Notes: generated from the letters alone by a model not told the origin. A stretch of DNA of 64,000 nt from Deltaproteobacteria bacterium (GCA_022711595.1 JAKLET010000001.1:1-64000), one strand, 5' to 3'. Positions 41,103-49,244 are shown, numbered from the stretch's first letter. Translations and numbers: made by a program.

Positions 41103-41578
41103 AAGCTTTCTTAGCAATTATCTTTGTTTTCGTAGTCGTAATTGTGCTCGTGTTCCAGACCGGATACGAGTCCCATCGTCAAACCGAGAAACAAGTGGAA
41201 GCCGTTAAAATTGAACCAGCAAAACAAGACGTAGTTATTGAACCTGTGGCAGCAGTTCCCGAACCAGCGCGCCAGGTCGAACATACGGAGCCCGCCGAAG
41301 AAGATCCCGAACCCGAGCAGGAAGAGCCTGAACGGGCGCACGTTATATACATCGAGAAAACTTACGTCAAAGAAATTTACCATACCGAACGTGTGGTTTA
41401 CCGTGAGCCGGAGCAGCACAATTACCGACAGACATCCATCGAGACCGGTGATTGTTGCTCCAATTTCACTGGCAGCGCCAGGACTAAATGCTACAGATAC
41501 ATAAATGCCGGATACACCTGTCCTCAGTTCGAAGCAACGATTTCCTATGTGTATCAACCAAATAATATACGGAGGTGA
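41099..41578 (+). CDS. Membrane-anchored Pro/Glu-rich protein
   Basis: 159 residues from the GTG at 41099, overlapping the previous stop by 4 bp. An N-terminal helix (about residues 3-20, AFLAIIFVFVVVIVLVF) is followed by a Pro/Glu-rich stretch (about 40-80) and a Cys-containing C-terminus (CCSNFTGSARTKC ... CPQ). The shape recalls periplasm-spanning TonB- or VirB10-like linkers, but no domain is recognised. Possibly part of an envelope complex with the ATPase encoded downstream. Confidence 0.55.
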   Translation: MKAFLAIIFVFVVVIVLVFQTGYESHRQTEKQVEAVKIEPAKQDVVIEPVAAVPEPARQVEHTEPAEEDPEPEQEEPERAHVIYIEKTYVKEIYHTERVVYREPEQHNYRQTSIETGDCCSNFTGSARTKCYRYINAGYTCPQFEATISYVYQPNNIRR

Positions 41579-41581
41579 AGT

Positions 41582-41764
41582 ATGAGTATGATTTATTGGG
41601 TTATCGGTTCAAATGTCGCAACGTTTATCCTGGCATGGATGATTTCAAGGACACTGGCCAGACATCAGCTGCTGGAAGAACAGGCGCAGCGGGAACAGGA
41701 GTTGGCCAAGACCCAGGCATGGGTCAGTTATCTTAATACCTTACAAGGAGGGCGTCATGTCTAG
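41582..41764 (+). CDS. Small single-helix membrane protein
   Basis: 60 residues from the ATG at 41582 behind ACGGAGGTG. One transmembrane helix (about residues 3-22) followed by a Gln/Glu-rich amphipathic helix (LLEEQAQREQELAKTQAW). It overlaps the next gene by 8 bp. Likely an accessory of the same complex. Confidence 0.55.
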   Translation: MSMIYWVIGSNVATFILAWMISRTLARHQLLEEQAQREQELAKTQAWVSYLNTLQGGRHV

Positions 41765-42194
41765 TATGAAACCGTTTGAATCGCCTTTACCCGCACTACC
41801 CCAGTTCTTTGAGAAACTAAAACCCATCGAAACCCCCGAACTGTCCTTCAATAAGGGTCTTATCGCCGGTTGGTTTCACGAAAAGAAGCTGGCAAGAATG
41901 GATAGGGTATCCGAATCCGAGGCCAGGATCGCCGAACACCGGTTGAGAGTGACCAAGGCCACCAGTGAGGGAATTCTCGAAGCCTTAACCTTCGGGAAAA
42001 AATACGAATTGGCTATGGCGCGCCTCGATCACGAATTTGAGATGATGCACCTCGATAAGGTCTTCAAGCAGGAAGTTATTAGAGAACAGGTCTACAAGAA
42101 CCAGCTCCTCGAAATGGAAGTCAAGGATGCCGGATTCAACCTCAAGGTTAGGCTCAAGGAGATGGGATATGATTCAGAGGATGAAGCTGGGTAA
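41757..42194 (+). CDS. Coiled-coil protein
   Basis: 145 residues from the ATG at 41757 behind AAGGAGGG. After a Pro-rich lead (FESPLPALPQFF) the chain is a long charged helix, probably coiled-coil (MDRVSESEARIAEHRLRVTK ... LDHEFEMMHLDKVFKQEVI). It shares its end with the start region of the ATPase gene. No family recognised; probably an adaptor of the ATPase. Confidence 0.55.
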   Translation: MSSMKPFESPLPALPQFFEKLKPIETPELSFNKGLIAGWFHEKKLARMDRVSESEARIAEHRLRVTKATSEGILEALTFGKKYELAMARLDHEFEMMHLDKVFKQEVIREQVYKNQLLEMEVKDAGFNLKVRLKEMGYDSEDEAG

Positions 42195-42210
42195 TGACGT
42201 GGAGACATAT

Positions 42211-43368
42211 ATGCCTATTTTCGTGAAAGACAACGATCGATTTAAACATGTATTCCAGTGCGGGAAGACAGGAACCGGCAAGAGCCAGTTCCTTCTCAAC
42301 GCCTGGCAGAATGATAGCTATACGAAGGTTGCCAAGATCCTCATCGACCCGTCGGGGTTTTTGGCGAAAGACGCCTATTCGGTAATGAAAGGGAAAGTTC
42401 ATTATTGTTCGCTGAATACCCCGATCGGTCTTAATCCGATGATAGCTCCTTACAAACCTTACCAGATAGCCGACATCATAGCCGAAACGACAAATCAGAT
42501 GGTCGCGATGACCACGCCAAACCAGAAGTTCACGGCCAAGATGAGAGAGATCCTCGATGAAGAAGTTGTAAGATGCATCGGGTTGGGACGGACCACGCTG
42601 GAGGAAGTAAAAGCAAATCTTGAAGCCCAACGGGGAAACGCTGAGACGAGAGACGGGATAACCGCCCGTCTCAGTCTCCTGCTCAAAGATCCCGACTTCA
42701 AGGAAATAGTCTGCGGCAAAAGTTCTTTTGAAATAAACAGGCTGATTGAAAATCAGGAGACTTTTATCCTGGACTGCTCTGGAATGGGATACGACAAAAA
42801 AGTTTTCATCGGAACCCTGGTCACGAATCTGGTCAAGAGCTATTTTATCTACGCCCGCCCGAAAGAATACAAGCCTCTCATTTTGGTGGTTGACGAGTGT
42901 CATAACTTCTTAAACCAGGATTTCTCCCTTGTGCTCAAGGAAGGTCGGAAATACAAAATCTCGGTCGTAATGGCGACGACAGATTTCAGTTCGATACCCA
43001 GCTCTTTGATACATACCATTCTTTCGAATGTTGGGACCCTTGTCTGTCTCAGGGCTGGCTACATTGAAGCATCAATGATCGCTCATGAGTTTCGCAGCAT
43101 TGCGGCTAGTGACATTCAGGGACTGGAAAAATACCATGCAGCGGTCAAGACGCCGGATACTGAAGCTATTGTGAAATTGCCCAGGCCGCTTTTTATAAAA
43201 CCGATGGAGGTCAAACCTACCAAGATTGAAAGAAGGACTTTTGATCTTCAATGGTTTGATCTCCCGTCCTACTCGTTTCAATTTGACTACGACCAAAATG
43301 GACGAGTCGTCGGTAACGGCTTCCAGCAAGAGCCGGAAACACCGCCTAACTCAACGGAGGGAGGCTAG
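42211..43368 (+). CDS. HerA/VirD4-like DNA-translocating ATPase
   Basis: 385 residues from the ATG at 42211 (GGAG 6 nt upstream); the ATG at 42181 in the same frame lacks spacing for its SD. Walker A is GKTGTGKSQF (about residue 19), followed by ILIDPSGFLAKDAY; Walker B is LILVVDECHNFL, and the following segment (LVLKEGRKYKISVVMATTDFSSI) matches the TraG/TraD and HerA sensor region. No N-terminal membrane helix is present. A coupling-type ATPase with small membrane partners but no T4SS genes is unusual. It may move DNA for transfer, segregation or defence. Confidence 0.75.
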   Translation: MPIFVKDNDRFKHVFQCGKTGTGKSQFLLNAWQNDSYTKVAKILIDPSGFLAKDAYSVMKGKVHYCSLNTPIGLNPMIAPYKPYQIADIIAETTNQMVAMTTPNQKFTAKMREILDEEVVRCIGLGRTTLEEVKANLEAQRGNAETRDGITARLSLLLKDPDFKEIVCGKSSFEINRLIENQETFILDCSGMGYDKKVFIGTLVTNLVKSYFIYARPKEYKPLILVVDECHNFLNQDFSLVLKEGRKYKISVVMATTDFSSIPSSLIHTILSNVGTLVCLRAGYIEASMIAHEFRSIAASDIQGLEKYHAAVKTPDTEAIVKLPRPLFIKPMEVKPTKIERRTFDLQWFDLPSYSFQFDYDQNGRVVGNGFQQEPETPPNSTEGG

Positions 43369-43465
43369 GCAATATGCTGACGGTGACGTGATTGTGCTGG
43401 CGACGGGTCAAGCTCATTCGATTTCACGCGATGAGTTTGATCCTAAAGGACGAATAAGTTTAGCT

Positions 43466-43498
43466 CCCCTCTCAGCTGCCGATGGTGGCTGAGAGGGG
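43466..43498 (+). terminator. Strong hairpin after the ATPase gene
   Basis: CCCCTCTCAGC (43466-43476) and GCTGAGAGGGG (43488-43498) form a perfect 11-bp stem with an 11-nt loop. No T-run follows and the SD of the next gene starts 16 nt later, so attenuation or mRNA processing is as likely as termination. Confidence 0.5.
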
Positions 43499-43519
43499 GC
43501 AAACCCCTCTGGAGGGAAA

Positions 43520-43756
43520 ATGAAAAATATATTCACGTTTTGGAAAAACTCAAAAGAAACAGCGCTGCGTCTAAAATGCGAACAAAATACTATAACCCTT
43601 GGTTTGGAAACGCTGAAACTGAAAATAGAACAGCAGATATATGAAAAGCGAGCAAAAATAATCGAAGAGACCAACAAGAGGATATCCGAGAAGATGCAGC
43701 TAATTGCAGATAAGCTAGTCCAAGAGGATAAAAAAGATGGAACTCCTCACCGCTGA
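43520..43756 (+). CDS. Small coiled-coil protein
   Basis: 78 residues from the ATG at 43520 behind GGAGGG. Strongly helical, charged (LKLKIEQQIYEKRAKIIEET ... IADKLVQEDKK). Its end overlaps the excisionase-like gene by 20 bp. No motif recognised; sits in the integration module. Confidence 0.55.
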   Translation: MKNIFTFWKNSKETALRLKCEQNTITLGLETLKLKIEQQIYEKRAKIIEETNKRISEKMQLIADKLVQEDKKDGTPHR

Positions 43757-44081
43757 AGAAGTGGCGAAACTCTTAAAATGTTCGATTGAATTTGTATATA
43801 AAAACCGCCTTTTATTGGGCGGAATAAAGATAGGCAGATTGGTTCGTTTCCAACTGAATAAAATCAAGGAGGTGATAAGAAATGGCCGTTTACAGGCACA
43901 GGGACAAGTGGACCTACGACTTCGAGAAGAACGGGAAGAGATACCGCCAAGGAGGATTCCCGACCCGCAAGCAAGCGGTCGAGGGGGAGGCGAAAGCAAG
44001 GTCGACCACCCCAAAGATAAATATGGATTTCGCCAGACTCTGCACATCAAGGCTTCAGGAACTGGCTTCGAGGAGGACTAA
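43737..44081 (+). CDS. Excisionase-like HTH protein overlapping integrase
   Basis: 114 residues. The first ~55 residues form a MerR/excisionase-type winged helix (MELLTAEEVAKLLKCSIEFV ... GGIKIGRLVRFQLNKIKEVI). Such proteins direct integrase toward excision. The frame then runs on for 200 bp inside the integrase gene, giving a low-complexity basic and acidic tail that is probably not conserved. Directly upstream of and overlapping int, the usual xis-int order. Confidence 0.7.
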   Translation: MELLTAEEVAKLLKCSIEFVYKNRLLLGGIKIGRLVRFQLNKIKEVIRNGRLQAQGQVDLRLREEREEIPPRRIPDPQASGRGGGESKVDHPKDKYGFRQTLHIKASGTGFEED

Positions 44082-44874
44082 AGGACACTGGGAAAGAAAC
44101 GTCTTAATTTTTGAGAAACTGATGGATAAATGGGGACACAAGCGGGAAATAACGATGGTTGATGTCGAGGAACTGTTGGGAGAAATATCCCAGGAATCAA
44201 AACACAAAGCCAATCGCTATTTGGCGATGATTAAAGCTCTCTTCAGGCACGGGATTAAGCGGAAACTTGTCGATTACGACCCCACTATCGGAGTTGACCC
44301 TTACGGGATAAAGAAAGAACGCAAATACATTCCTCCAGAGGAAGATATGGAAAAGGTTTTAAACCTTGCCCCTAAAGAGTTTAAAGACTATCTCATTACC
44401 CTTCTGCATACTGCCGGAAGAATGAGGGAAATTAACAGACTCAAATGGGAAGATGTTAACCTGGACGAGGATTATTTAATCCTTCGCACCCGCAAAGCCA
44501 AGAACTCAGATGTGGTAGAAAGAAAAGTCCCACTCACCAAGACGCTTAAATCCATACTGGAAGCCCTTCCACAAAAGGGCGAGTATGTTTTTTCCCACCC
44601 AGACGGGACGAGATACGACAACCGGATTAAGATGATTCGTTCACTCTGCGAAAAGGCAAAGGTAAAAAGGTTTACTTTTCACAATTTAAGGCATTATTCA
44701 GCTTCTAAACTGGCAAATGCAGGAGTAGCAATAACCGACATACAGGAGATTTTAGGACACACCAGACCCACTACGACGGATAATTACTTGCAGGCAATTA
44801 AAGGAAGCGTCCGAAATGCGATTGATAAATTGGAAAATCCCCCACCAAAGCCCCCACCGCAAGATTTGGGGTAA
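43882..44874 (+). CDS. int: Tyrosine integrase of the selC island
   Basis: 330 residues from the ATG at 43882 behind AAGGAGGTGATAAGA. N-terminal AP2-like arm-binding domain (YRHRDKWTYDFEKNGKRYRQ), core-binding helices (about 60-160), then catalytic residues R (HTAGRMREINRLKWED), K (TRKAKNSDVVERKVPL), HxxR (HNLRHYSASKL), H (LGHTRPTTT) and Y (DNYLQ). All are intact. The gene ends exactly where the tRNA-Sec CCA begins, and its TAA stop (44872-44874) is inside the 68-bp att repeat, so the gene stays intact after excision. It is distinct from the two internal recombinases. Confidence 0.93.
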   Translation: MAVYRHRDKWTYDFEKNGKRYRQGGFPTRKQAVEGEAKARSTTPKINMDFARLCTSRLQELASRRTKGHWERNVLIFEKLMDKWGHKREITMVDVEELLGEISQESKHKANRYLAMIKALFRHGIKRKLVDYDPTIGVDPYGIKKERKYIPPEEDMEKVLNLAPKEFKDYLITLLHTAGRMREINRLKWEDVNLDEDYLILRTRKAKNSDVVERKVPLTKTLKSILEALPQKGEYVFSHPDGTRYDNRIKMIRSLCEKAKVKRFTFHNLRHYSASKLANAGVAITDIQEILGHTRPTTTDNYLQAIKGSVRNAIDKLENPPPKPPPQDLG

Positions 44875-44937
44875 TGGCGGAAGTGCATGGGAATCGAACC
44901 CACCCGCCAGCTCGTCACCGGCACACTGGTTTTGAAG
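44870..44937. repeat. Right attachment repeat (attR) within tRNA-Sec
   Basis: Perfect direct copy of 4519-4586. It includes the integrase stop codon and the tRNA-Sec sequence from CCA back to the anticodon loop, so integration restores a complete tRNA. Confidence 0.93.
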
Positions 44938-44969
44938 ACCAGGAGGCCCACCAGGACCCCTCCACTTCC
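44875..44969 (-). tRNA. selC: tRNA-Sec (anticodon TCA)
   Basis: 95 nt including encoded CCA. 5' GGAAGTGG pairs with 3' GCACTTCC (7 of 8 positions). The anticodon stem CTGGT/ACCAG encloses CTTCAAA with anticodon TCA. A long variable arm and the T-arm GTGGG-TTCGATT-CCCAT follow. Length and layout match bacterial selenocysteine tRNAs. The host therefore decodes UGA as selenocysteine. The gene serves as the island's integration site. Confidence 0.95.
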
Positions 44970-44978
44970 GTTGGCTAT

Positions 44979-45007
44979 AGTGTAAGGATTACGCACCGTA
45001 ATGTCAA
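44979..45007 (-). promoter_or_regulatory. Promoter of tRNA-Sec
   Basis: On the minus strand: -35 TTGACA (45007-45002), 17-bp spacer, -10 TACACT (44984-44979), then 9 nt to the tRNA 5' end. Confidence 0.8.
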
Positions 45008-45089
45008 TTGGGGTTTTCATTCACTAACAGAATTAAAAGACGGCTTGAACCCGAAAGAAGGCTTGAGCCGCTTAAACCGCTTGAACGAG

Positions 45090-45135
45090 GAAAACCAAAG
45101 AAACAGAACAAACCGGAGAAACCAGGAAGAATGAA
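45090..45135. repeat. Low-complexity AACC/GAAAC repeat, copy 1
   Basis: GAAAACCAAAGAAACAGAAC followed by AAACCGGAGAAACCAGG. A similar stretch (AACCAAAGAAACATAAGAAA then GAAACCGGAGAAACCAAAG) occurs at about 47005-47049, so the two copies bracket the S23-like and HD-GYP genes. Also here: GCTTGAACC/GCTTGAGCC/GCTTAAACC repeats at 45044-45086. Confidence 0.6.
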
Positions 45136-45194
45136 AAGTAATATATATCTAAACACACAAGGAGACTAAACGCGTCTTCAATAAAGGAGGGTTT

Positions 45195-45605
45195 ATGGCA
45201 ATTCCGTCTTTTGAAGGTCTTCAGATCTGGCAGGAGGCAAGGAGGCTCACGAACAGGATATACGATATAACAAAACAACCATCTTTTTCGAAGGATTTCG
45301 GGCTAATCAATCAGATCAGGAAGGCATCCATATCAATAGGCTCCAATATAGCTGAGGGCCATGAACGCGGGGGCACGCAGGAGTTTCTCCAATTCCTCTC
45401 CATAGCAAAAGGATCTTCGGGCGAAGTGCGTTCCCAGCTGTATCTTGCACTCGATCAAGGTTACGCAGGAAAAGAAAGCTGTGAGCAATTGATCGATGAT
45501 TTTAAGAAGCTCACCATTATGATAAATAACTTTATGAAATACCTGAAAACGACTGCCTATAAAGGAACGAAATACAAGACTAACCAAGAGGAAAAAAAGA
45601 TCTGA
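45195..45605 (+). CDS. Four-helix-bundle protein (S23/IVS-type)
   Basis: 136 residues from the ATG at 45195 behind AAAGGAGGG. FEGLQIWQEARRLTNRIYDI, then GLINQIRKASISIGSNIAEG and FLQFLSIAKGSSGEVRSQLY match the four-helix-bundle family first found in 23S rRNA intervening sequences. In most genomes members are free-standing, of unknown function and often mobile. Flanked by imperfect low-complexity repeats. First gene beyond selC on the chromosomal side. Confidence 0.9.
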   Translation: MAIPSFEGLQIWQEARRLTNRIYDITKQPSFSKDFGLINQIRKASISIGSNIAEGHERGGTQEFLQFLSIAKGSSGEVRSQLYLALDQGYAGKESCEQLIDDFKKLTIMINNFMKYLKTTAYKGTKYKTNQEEKKI

Positions 45606-45659
45606 ACCAAAGAAGGGGGATGCGGTTTAAGCTGCTCGAACTGTTCGAGCCAGTCTTTC

Positions 45660-46886
45660 CTATTCGAAGGTGAATTCTTTCGTCTCGAAGAGCGTTTTGC
45701 ACACCTCGACCACATTGGGGTCGTATCGCGTCCCGCTGTTCTCGATGACCTCTTTGAGCGCGATCTCGATCCCGAGGGACGGACGGTAAGGTCTGTGTGT
45801 GGCCATGGCCTCCACCACGTCCGCGACGGCCAGGATCCGCGCTTCCATGATGATCGTGTCCCCGCTTATGCCATGGGGATACCCTGAGCCATCGAGCCTT
45901 TCGTGGTGCTGGATCGTGGCCGCTCCCACAGGCCAGGGGAACTCGATGCCCCGCAGTATATTATAGCCAGCCTGAGCGTGCGCCTTGATAATATTGAACT
46001 CGAACTCGTTGAGAACACCCGGCTTGCTCAGGATCTCCGCGGGAACGATGATCTTTCCGATGTCATGAAGGAACCCCATGACCTCGAGACCATCCACGAA
46101 TTCCTGCGAAAAACCCATCTTTCTCCCAATTGCGCGTGAAAGCTGCGCCACGCGCCTCTGATGCCCGGCCGTGTAAGGGTCTCTCATCTCTATTGTCGTC
46201 GCCAGGGCCCTGACCGTACCGTCAAGGGTCTTTCTCATGCTGACAAGGTTGTCCTTGATGGCGTTTTCCGCCTTGACCCGCTCCGCTATCTCCTCTTCGA
46301 GGAAGCGGGTCTTCTCCCGCACCTTTTCCTCGAGATTGTTGTTGAGCCTCTTCAGCTCCTGCTTGGTGAAAAAAAGGTTCTGGTTCTGATTGATGAGGTT
46401 CTCATAGGTGGAGCAGAAAAAATTCATGATCCTCTGGGGATCGACCTCGAACCGGTGCATGTCGCCGTTATAATCGACATGGACACTGACCGGTCCCGCT
46501 GTCCCGTTCCCGCTGTATTCCCTTTTGAGCACCGACTCCACCGTTGAGAGCAACACTTCGCTGTCATAGGGCTTCGTGATGAAATAATCCGCGCCCGCCT
46601 CCAGGCCCTTGACCACATCCTTTATACTGGAAAGAAGGGTAAGCATAATGAAGGGTATGCGTTTGAGCTCCCTGTCATTTTTGACGGTCCTGCAGAACTC
46701 GTATCCGTCCATCTGCGGCATCTCGACATCGCTTATGATAAGGTCAGGCTTGGCCTCGTTGACCTTGTAGAGCCCTTCCAGGCCGTTTTCTGCAAGAACT
46801 ACGGCATATCCCCTGCCCGTAAGCGTTTCATGGAGAATCTTCGCCTGGGACCTGCTGTCTTCAGCTATGCAGATCAGTTTATCCAT
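45660..46886 (-). CDS. Response regulator with HD-GYP domain
   Basis: 408 residues. N-terminal REC domain: ICIAEDS acidic pocket, phospho-acceptor Asp in DLIISDVEMPQMDG (about residue 53) and Lys in YFITKPYD. A coiled-coil linker (about 170-215, KRLNNNLEEKVREKTRFLEE) leads to an HD-GYP domain with GFLHDIGKI, HHERLDGSGYPHG and ADVVEAMATHRPYRPS. HD-GYP enzymes hydrolyse cyclic-di-GMP. No histidine kinase gene is adjacent. Confidence 0.92.
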   Translation of the reverse strand: MDKLICIAEDSRSQAKILHETLTGRGYAVVLAENGLEGLYKVNEAKPDLIISDVEMPQMDGYEFCRTVKNDRELKRIPFIMLTLLSSIKDVVKGLEAGADYFITKPYDSEVLLSTVESVLKREYSGNGTAGPVSVHVDYNGDMHRFEVDPQRIMNFFCSTYENLINQNQNLFFTKQELKRLNNNLEEKVREKTRFLEEEIAERVKAENAIKDNLVSMRKTLDGTVRALATTIEMRDPYTAGHQRRVAQLSRAIGRKMGFSQEFVDGLEVMGFLHDIGKIIVPAEILSKPGVLNEFEFNIIKAHAQAGYNILRGIEFPWPVGAATIQHHERLDGSGYPHGISGDTIIMEARILAVADVVEAMATHRPYRPSLGIEIALKEVIENSGTRYDPNVVEVCKTLFETKEFTFE

Positions 46887-47080
46887 ACTTTTCCGCCGTG
46901 AAACCGGAGTTTCACATTAGTATTATCGGAAAAACCGGGGGAAACTTTAAAAAAACGGTTTCAGCCGCTTGAACGGGGCTTATTCGGTTTGCCTGGTTTG
47001 CACAACCAAAGAAACATAAGAAACTGAAGAAACCGGAGAAACCAAAGGGCCGGTTCACAAACATTCAAACCGTGAAACGC
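46887..47080. repeat. Intergenic region with low-complexity repeat, copy 2
   Basis: Contains AACCAAAGAAACATAAGAAA and GAAACCGGAGAAACCAAAG (about 47005-47049), similar to the copy at 45090-45135, and CCGCTTGAACGGGG near 46969. No gene or RNA recognised. Confidence 0.45.
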
Positions 47081-48334
47081 TCAAACTGTTTTTATGAGGG
47101 CGCGGCAGTAATCACGGAAGTTGTTGACGGCGATGAAGAACTCCCTCATCATGATGACCCAGTAATACTGTCCTTTCGGTGTGAGGGTGAGGATGTTGCC
47201 GCTTTTCTTGAGGCCCCCTGCCATATGGAAAAAGGAAACCTCCGGCAGGAGAAGGAACGGTGCGTTGACCCCGTGCTTTTCCGAAAGCTCATCAAGATCA
47301 AGGGTGGTCCCGAAAAGCTTCATCAGGAAATCGTAAAGGAGGCGCTCCCTGATCCCGCAGTCCTTCCGTGCCGCCACGGGAAACTCGTTTCTTTTCAGGC
47401 GCTCTATGTAATCGGCGATGTCGAAGGTATTTGCGTATACGCTCCCTCCCAGGTATCCGATGGAGCCGCTGCCGAGCCCCGCGTATTCGTCGTAATTTAC
47501 GACATACTCGTCTATCATGGCGGTGTTGCGGGAGAAGCACCAGGCTGTGCTGTGGTGGTAGTTCTCCTTGAGTGCATCCGTTATCATCATGTAGAAATCC
47601 CTGCCGCGGTCATAATCGACGCGTCCGAGCTTCTTCCCCATGATCTTTTCCGTGGAGGTCGAGACCATGAGGGGATAGAACGTCACCTGGTCCGCGGCAA
47701 GGCCAAGAAGGACATTGAGGTCTTTTTCGAGCATTTCCATGGTCTGGGTGGGAAAATTGAAGATCATGTCCACGTTCAGGGTGTCGAAGCGGCCCATGGT
47801 CGCACCGAGCTTCCGTGCTATCTCCTCCCCGCTTCCGTATTTATGAAAGCGTTCTACCGCCTTCAATATCCCGTCGTCAAAGGTCTGGACACCTACGGAA
47901 AGGCGTTTGACACCCATGTTCTTGAGGAGCACTATATTGCCTTCGGTAAGGTGGTTCGGGTTCGTCTCCACCGAGGCTTCGTCTATCCTGAAAAGCCCGT
48001 TCACGAGCTTCATCGTCTCCGATAGTTCGTCCATGAGAACAGTCGGCGTGCCCCCGCCGACATAGACGGCCCGGAAATCGTAGCCGAGGTCCCCGTACAT
48101 CCTGATCTCTTTCCTGAGGGCTTCGAAATAGGCCCTCGCGATCTCCTCCCTGAAGACCACCCGGTTGAACGAACAATAGGGGCAAAGCTCCTCGCAGAAA
48201 GGCACGTGGATATACAGGAGCCTGGGGATGGCATTTCCCGGCCTCGGCACCTCGTAAGAAACACCGGGAACAAAGCGCAGGTAGTTTGCGTTCTTCTTCC
48301 GCGCCATATGGCATATGAATTTTTCGATCACCAT
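47081..48334 (-). CDS. Radical SAM protein, HemN/HemW (coproporphyrinogen dehydrogenase) family
   Basis: 417 residues. LLYIHVPFCEELCPYCSFNR carries the CxxxCxxC cluster motif (about residue 50) with the family's preceding Tyr. VYVGGGTPTVL, ASVETNPNHLTEGNI and RLSVGVQTFDDGIL follow in HemN/HemW order. The C-terminal HemN-type domain (about 300-410) is present. Family members include oxygen-independent coproporphyrinogen oxidase and heme chaperones; the precise role cannot be fixed from sequence. The start could be internal, at Met10 (MARKKNANY). Confidence 0.85.
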   Translation of the reverse strand: MVIEKFICHMARKKNANYLRFVPGVSYEVPRPGNAIPRLLYIHVPFCEELCPYCSFNRVVFREEIARAYFEALRKEIRMYGDLGYDFRAVYVGGGTPTVLMDELSETMKLVNGLFRIDEASVETNPNHLTEGNIVLLKNMGVKRLSVGVQTFDDGILKAVERFHKYGSGEEIARKLGATMGRFDTLNVDMIFNFPTQTMEMLEKDLNVLLGLAADQVTFYPLMVSTSTEKIMGKKLGRVDYDRGRDFYMMITDALKENYHHSTAWCFSRNTAMIDEYVVNYDEYAGLGSGSIGYLGGSVYANTFDIADYIERLKRNEFPVAARKDCGIRERLLYDFLMKLFGTTLDLDELSEKHGVNAPFLLLPEVSFFHMAGGLKKSGNILTLTPKGQYYWVIMMREFFIAVNNFRDYCRALIKTV

Positions 48335-48430
48335 GAATTTTAAAAAAAACGCTGTTTTAGTTTAAGGGGCGGGGCCTTGAAAAATCAAGCACATATTCCC
48401 TTTCGGCGTGTCTTTGCCGGATTAAAAAAC

Positions 48431-48459
48431 TTGACATGTCCGCCAAAGGTGGCTAAAAC
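48431..48459 (+). promoter_or_regulatory. Promoter of EF-hand lipoprotein gene
   Basis: TTGACA (48431-48436), 17-bp spacer, TAAAAC (48454-48459). The ATG at 48460 would touch the -10 box, so translation must start later, at 48481. Confidence 0.65.
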
Positions 48460-48480
48460 ATGGAAGTCTTAGGGATAATC

Positions 48481-49239
48481 ATGATCAGGCAAACATTCAT
48501 AAAGCTGCTGTTCCTTCCCCTTCTTTTCGCTGTTATCGCCTCATGCAGCACTCTGGGGGACGACGGGCCAGATGGCTACATCCTCAGGAGGTCCGACAAA
48601 CCAAAAACCGCCGTTCCCGAGGAACCCAAACCGAAGTCATCGAACGAAACGGTGGCCTCCGAAACAATTGGAGGAACGGCCGGACCTGTCAGGCAGAGCC
48701 TGGCCGGCAGCGGCCCCGCCGCTCCGAGGAACACGGGGTCCGGCGTCATATTCACCGGGGCTGTCACGGGTGTCGACACCGCCCGGAAAACGATCTCCCT
48801 GCTGAGCACCGGCAAGAATCTGACCTTCGACCTTACCAATCCTGTCATACGGGGCTACAAGGACATAAATGAGATAAAGACGGGCGATACCGTAACGGTC
48901 GGGTACATAAAGGGCGGGATCGGGATAGTCAAGGGCGAGAACTTCCATGACGACCTGAAACAGTTGGCCGCTCCCGATGAGCCGGTCCCCCTGAAATCCA
49001 AAAAAGGGTCAAAATCGGGGAATGCGAGGCAATCGAACAGGGCGGCCCCCGTAAAAGTCAAATACAAGGTCAATTCATTTGCCTTCAAGGATGTTGACAA
49101 CAACAAAGACGGCAGGGTCTCTCCTGTTGAGCTCAGCAACGTCATCCCGAACGTCACCATGGAAGAATTCAAGAAATATGACCGCAACAGTGACGGCGGC
49201 ATCGACGAGAGCGAATACCGCAGCGTGAGAAAAAGATAA
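48481..49239 (+). CDS. EF-hand lipoprotein
   Basis: 252 residues from the ATG at 48481. Signal peptide with lipobox (FIKLLFLPLLFAVIASC, Cys at about residue 21). A Pro/Ser-rich linker leads to a small beta domain (about 95-150, GAVTGVDTARKTISLL ... GDTVTVGYIKGG). The C-terminal third has two EF-hand loops, DVDNNKDGRVSPVE and DRNSDGGIDESE. Probably an outer-membrane-attached calcium-binding lipoprotein. It stands alone with its own promoter. Confidence 0.8.
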   Translation: MIRQTFIKLLFLPLLFAVIASCSTLGDDGPDGYILRRSDKPKTAVPEEPKPKSSNETVASETIGGTAGPVRQSLAGSGPAAPRNTGSGVIFTGAVTGVDTARKTISLLSTGKNLTFDLTNPVIRGYKDINEIKTGDTVTVGYIKGGIGIVKGENFHDDLKQLAAPDEPVPLKSKKGSKSGNARQSNRAAPVKVKYKVNSFAFKDVDNNKDGRVSPVELSNVIPNVTMEEFKKYDRNSDGGIDESEYRSVRKR

Positions 49240-49244
49240 ATAAG

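Larger units (their letters stand above)
4587..44937. mobile_element. Integrative element (genomic island) in selC, ~40.4 kb
   Basis: The element is bounded by 68-bp direct repeats of the tRNA-Sec 3' part and carries a tyrosine integrase at the right end that abuts the tRNA. One repeat copy plus the interval makes up the element. Base and codon use inside are visibly more A+T-rich and uneven than in the flanks. Cargo: a large modification/restriction cluster, several defence-type genes, a LexA-led operon, plasmid/ICE-type genes and a HerA/VirD4-like ATPase. I found no relaxase and no type IV secretion genes, so transfer would need a helper or another route. Confidence 0.9.

Noticed and set aside
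43376-43492. Short frame after the ATPase gene
   Set aside because: No SD and no good start codon; the region is better explained by the 11-bp hairpin and leader of the next gene.
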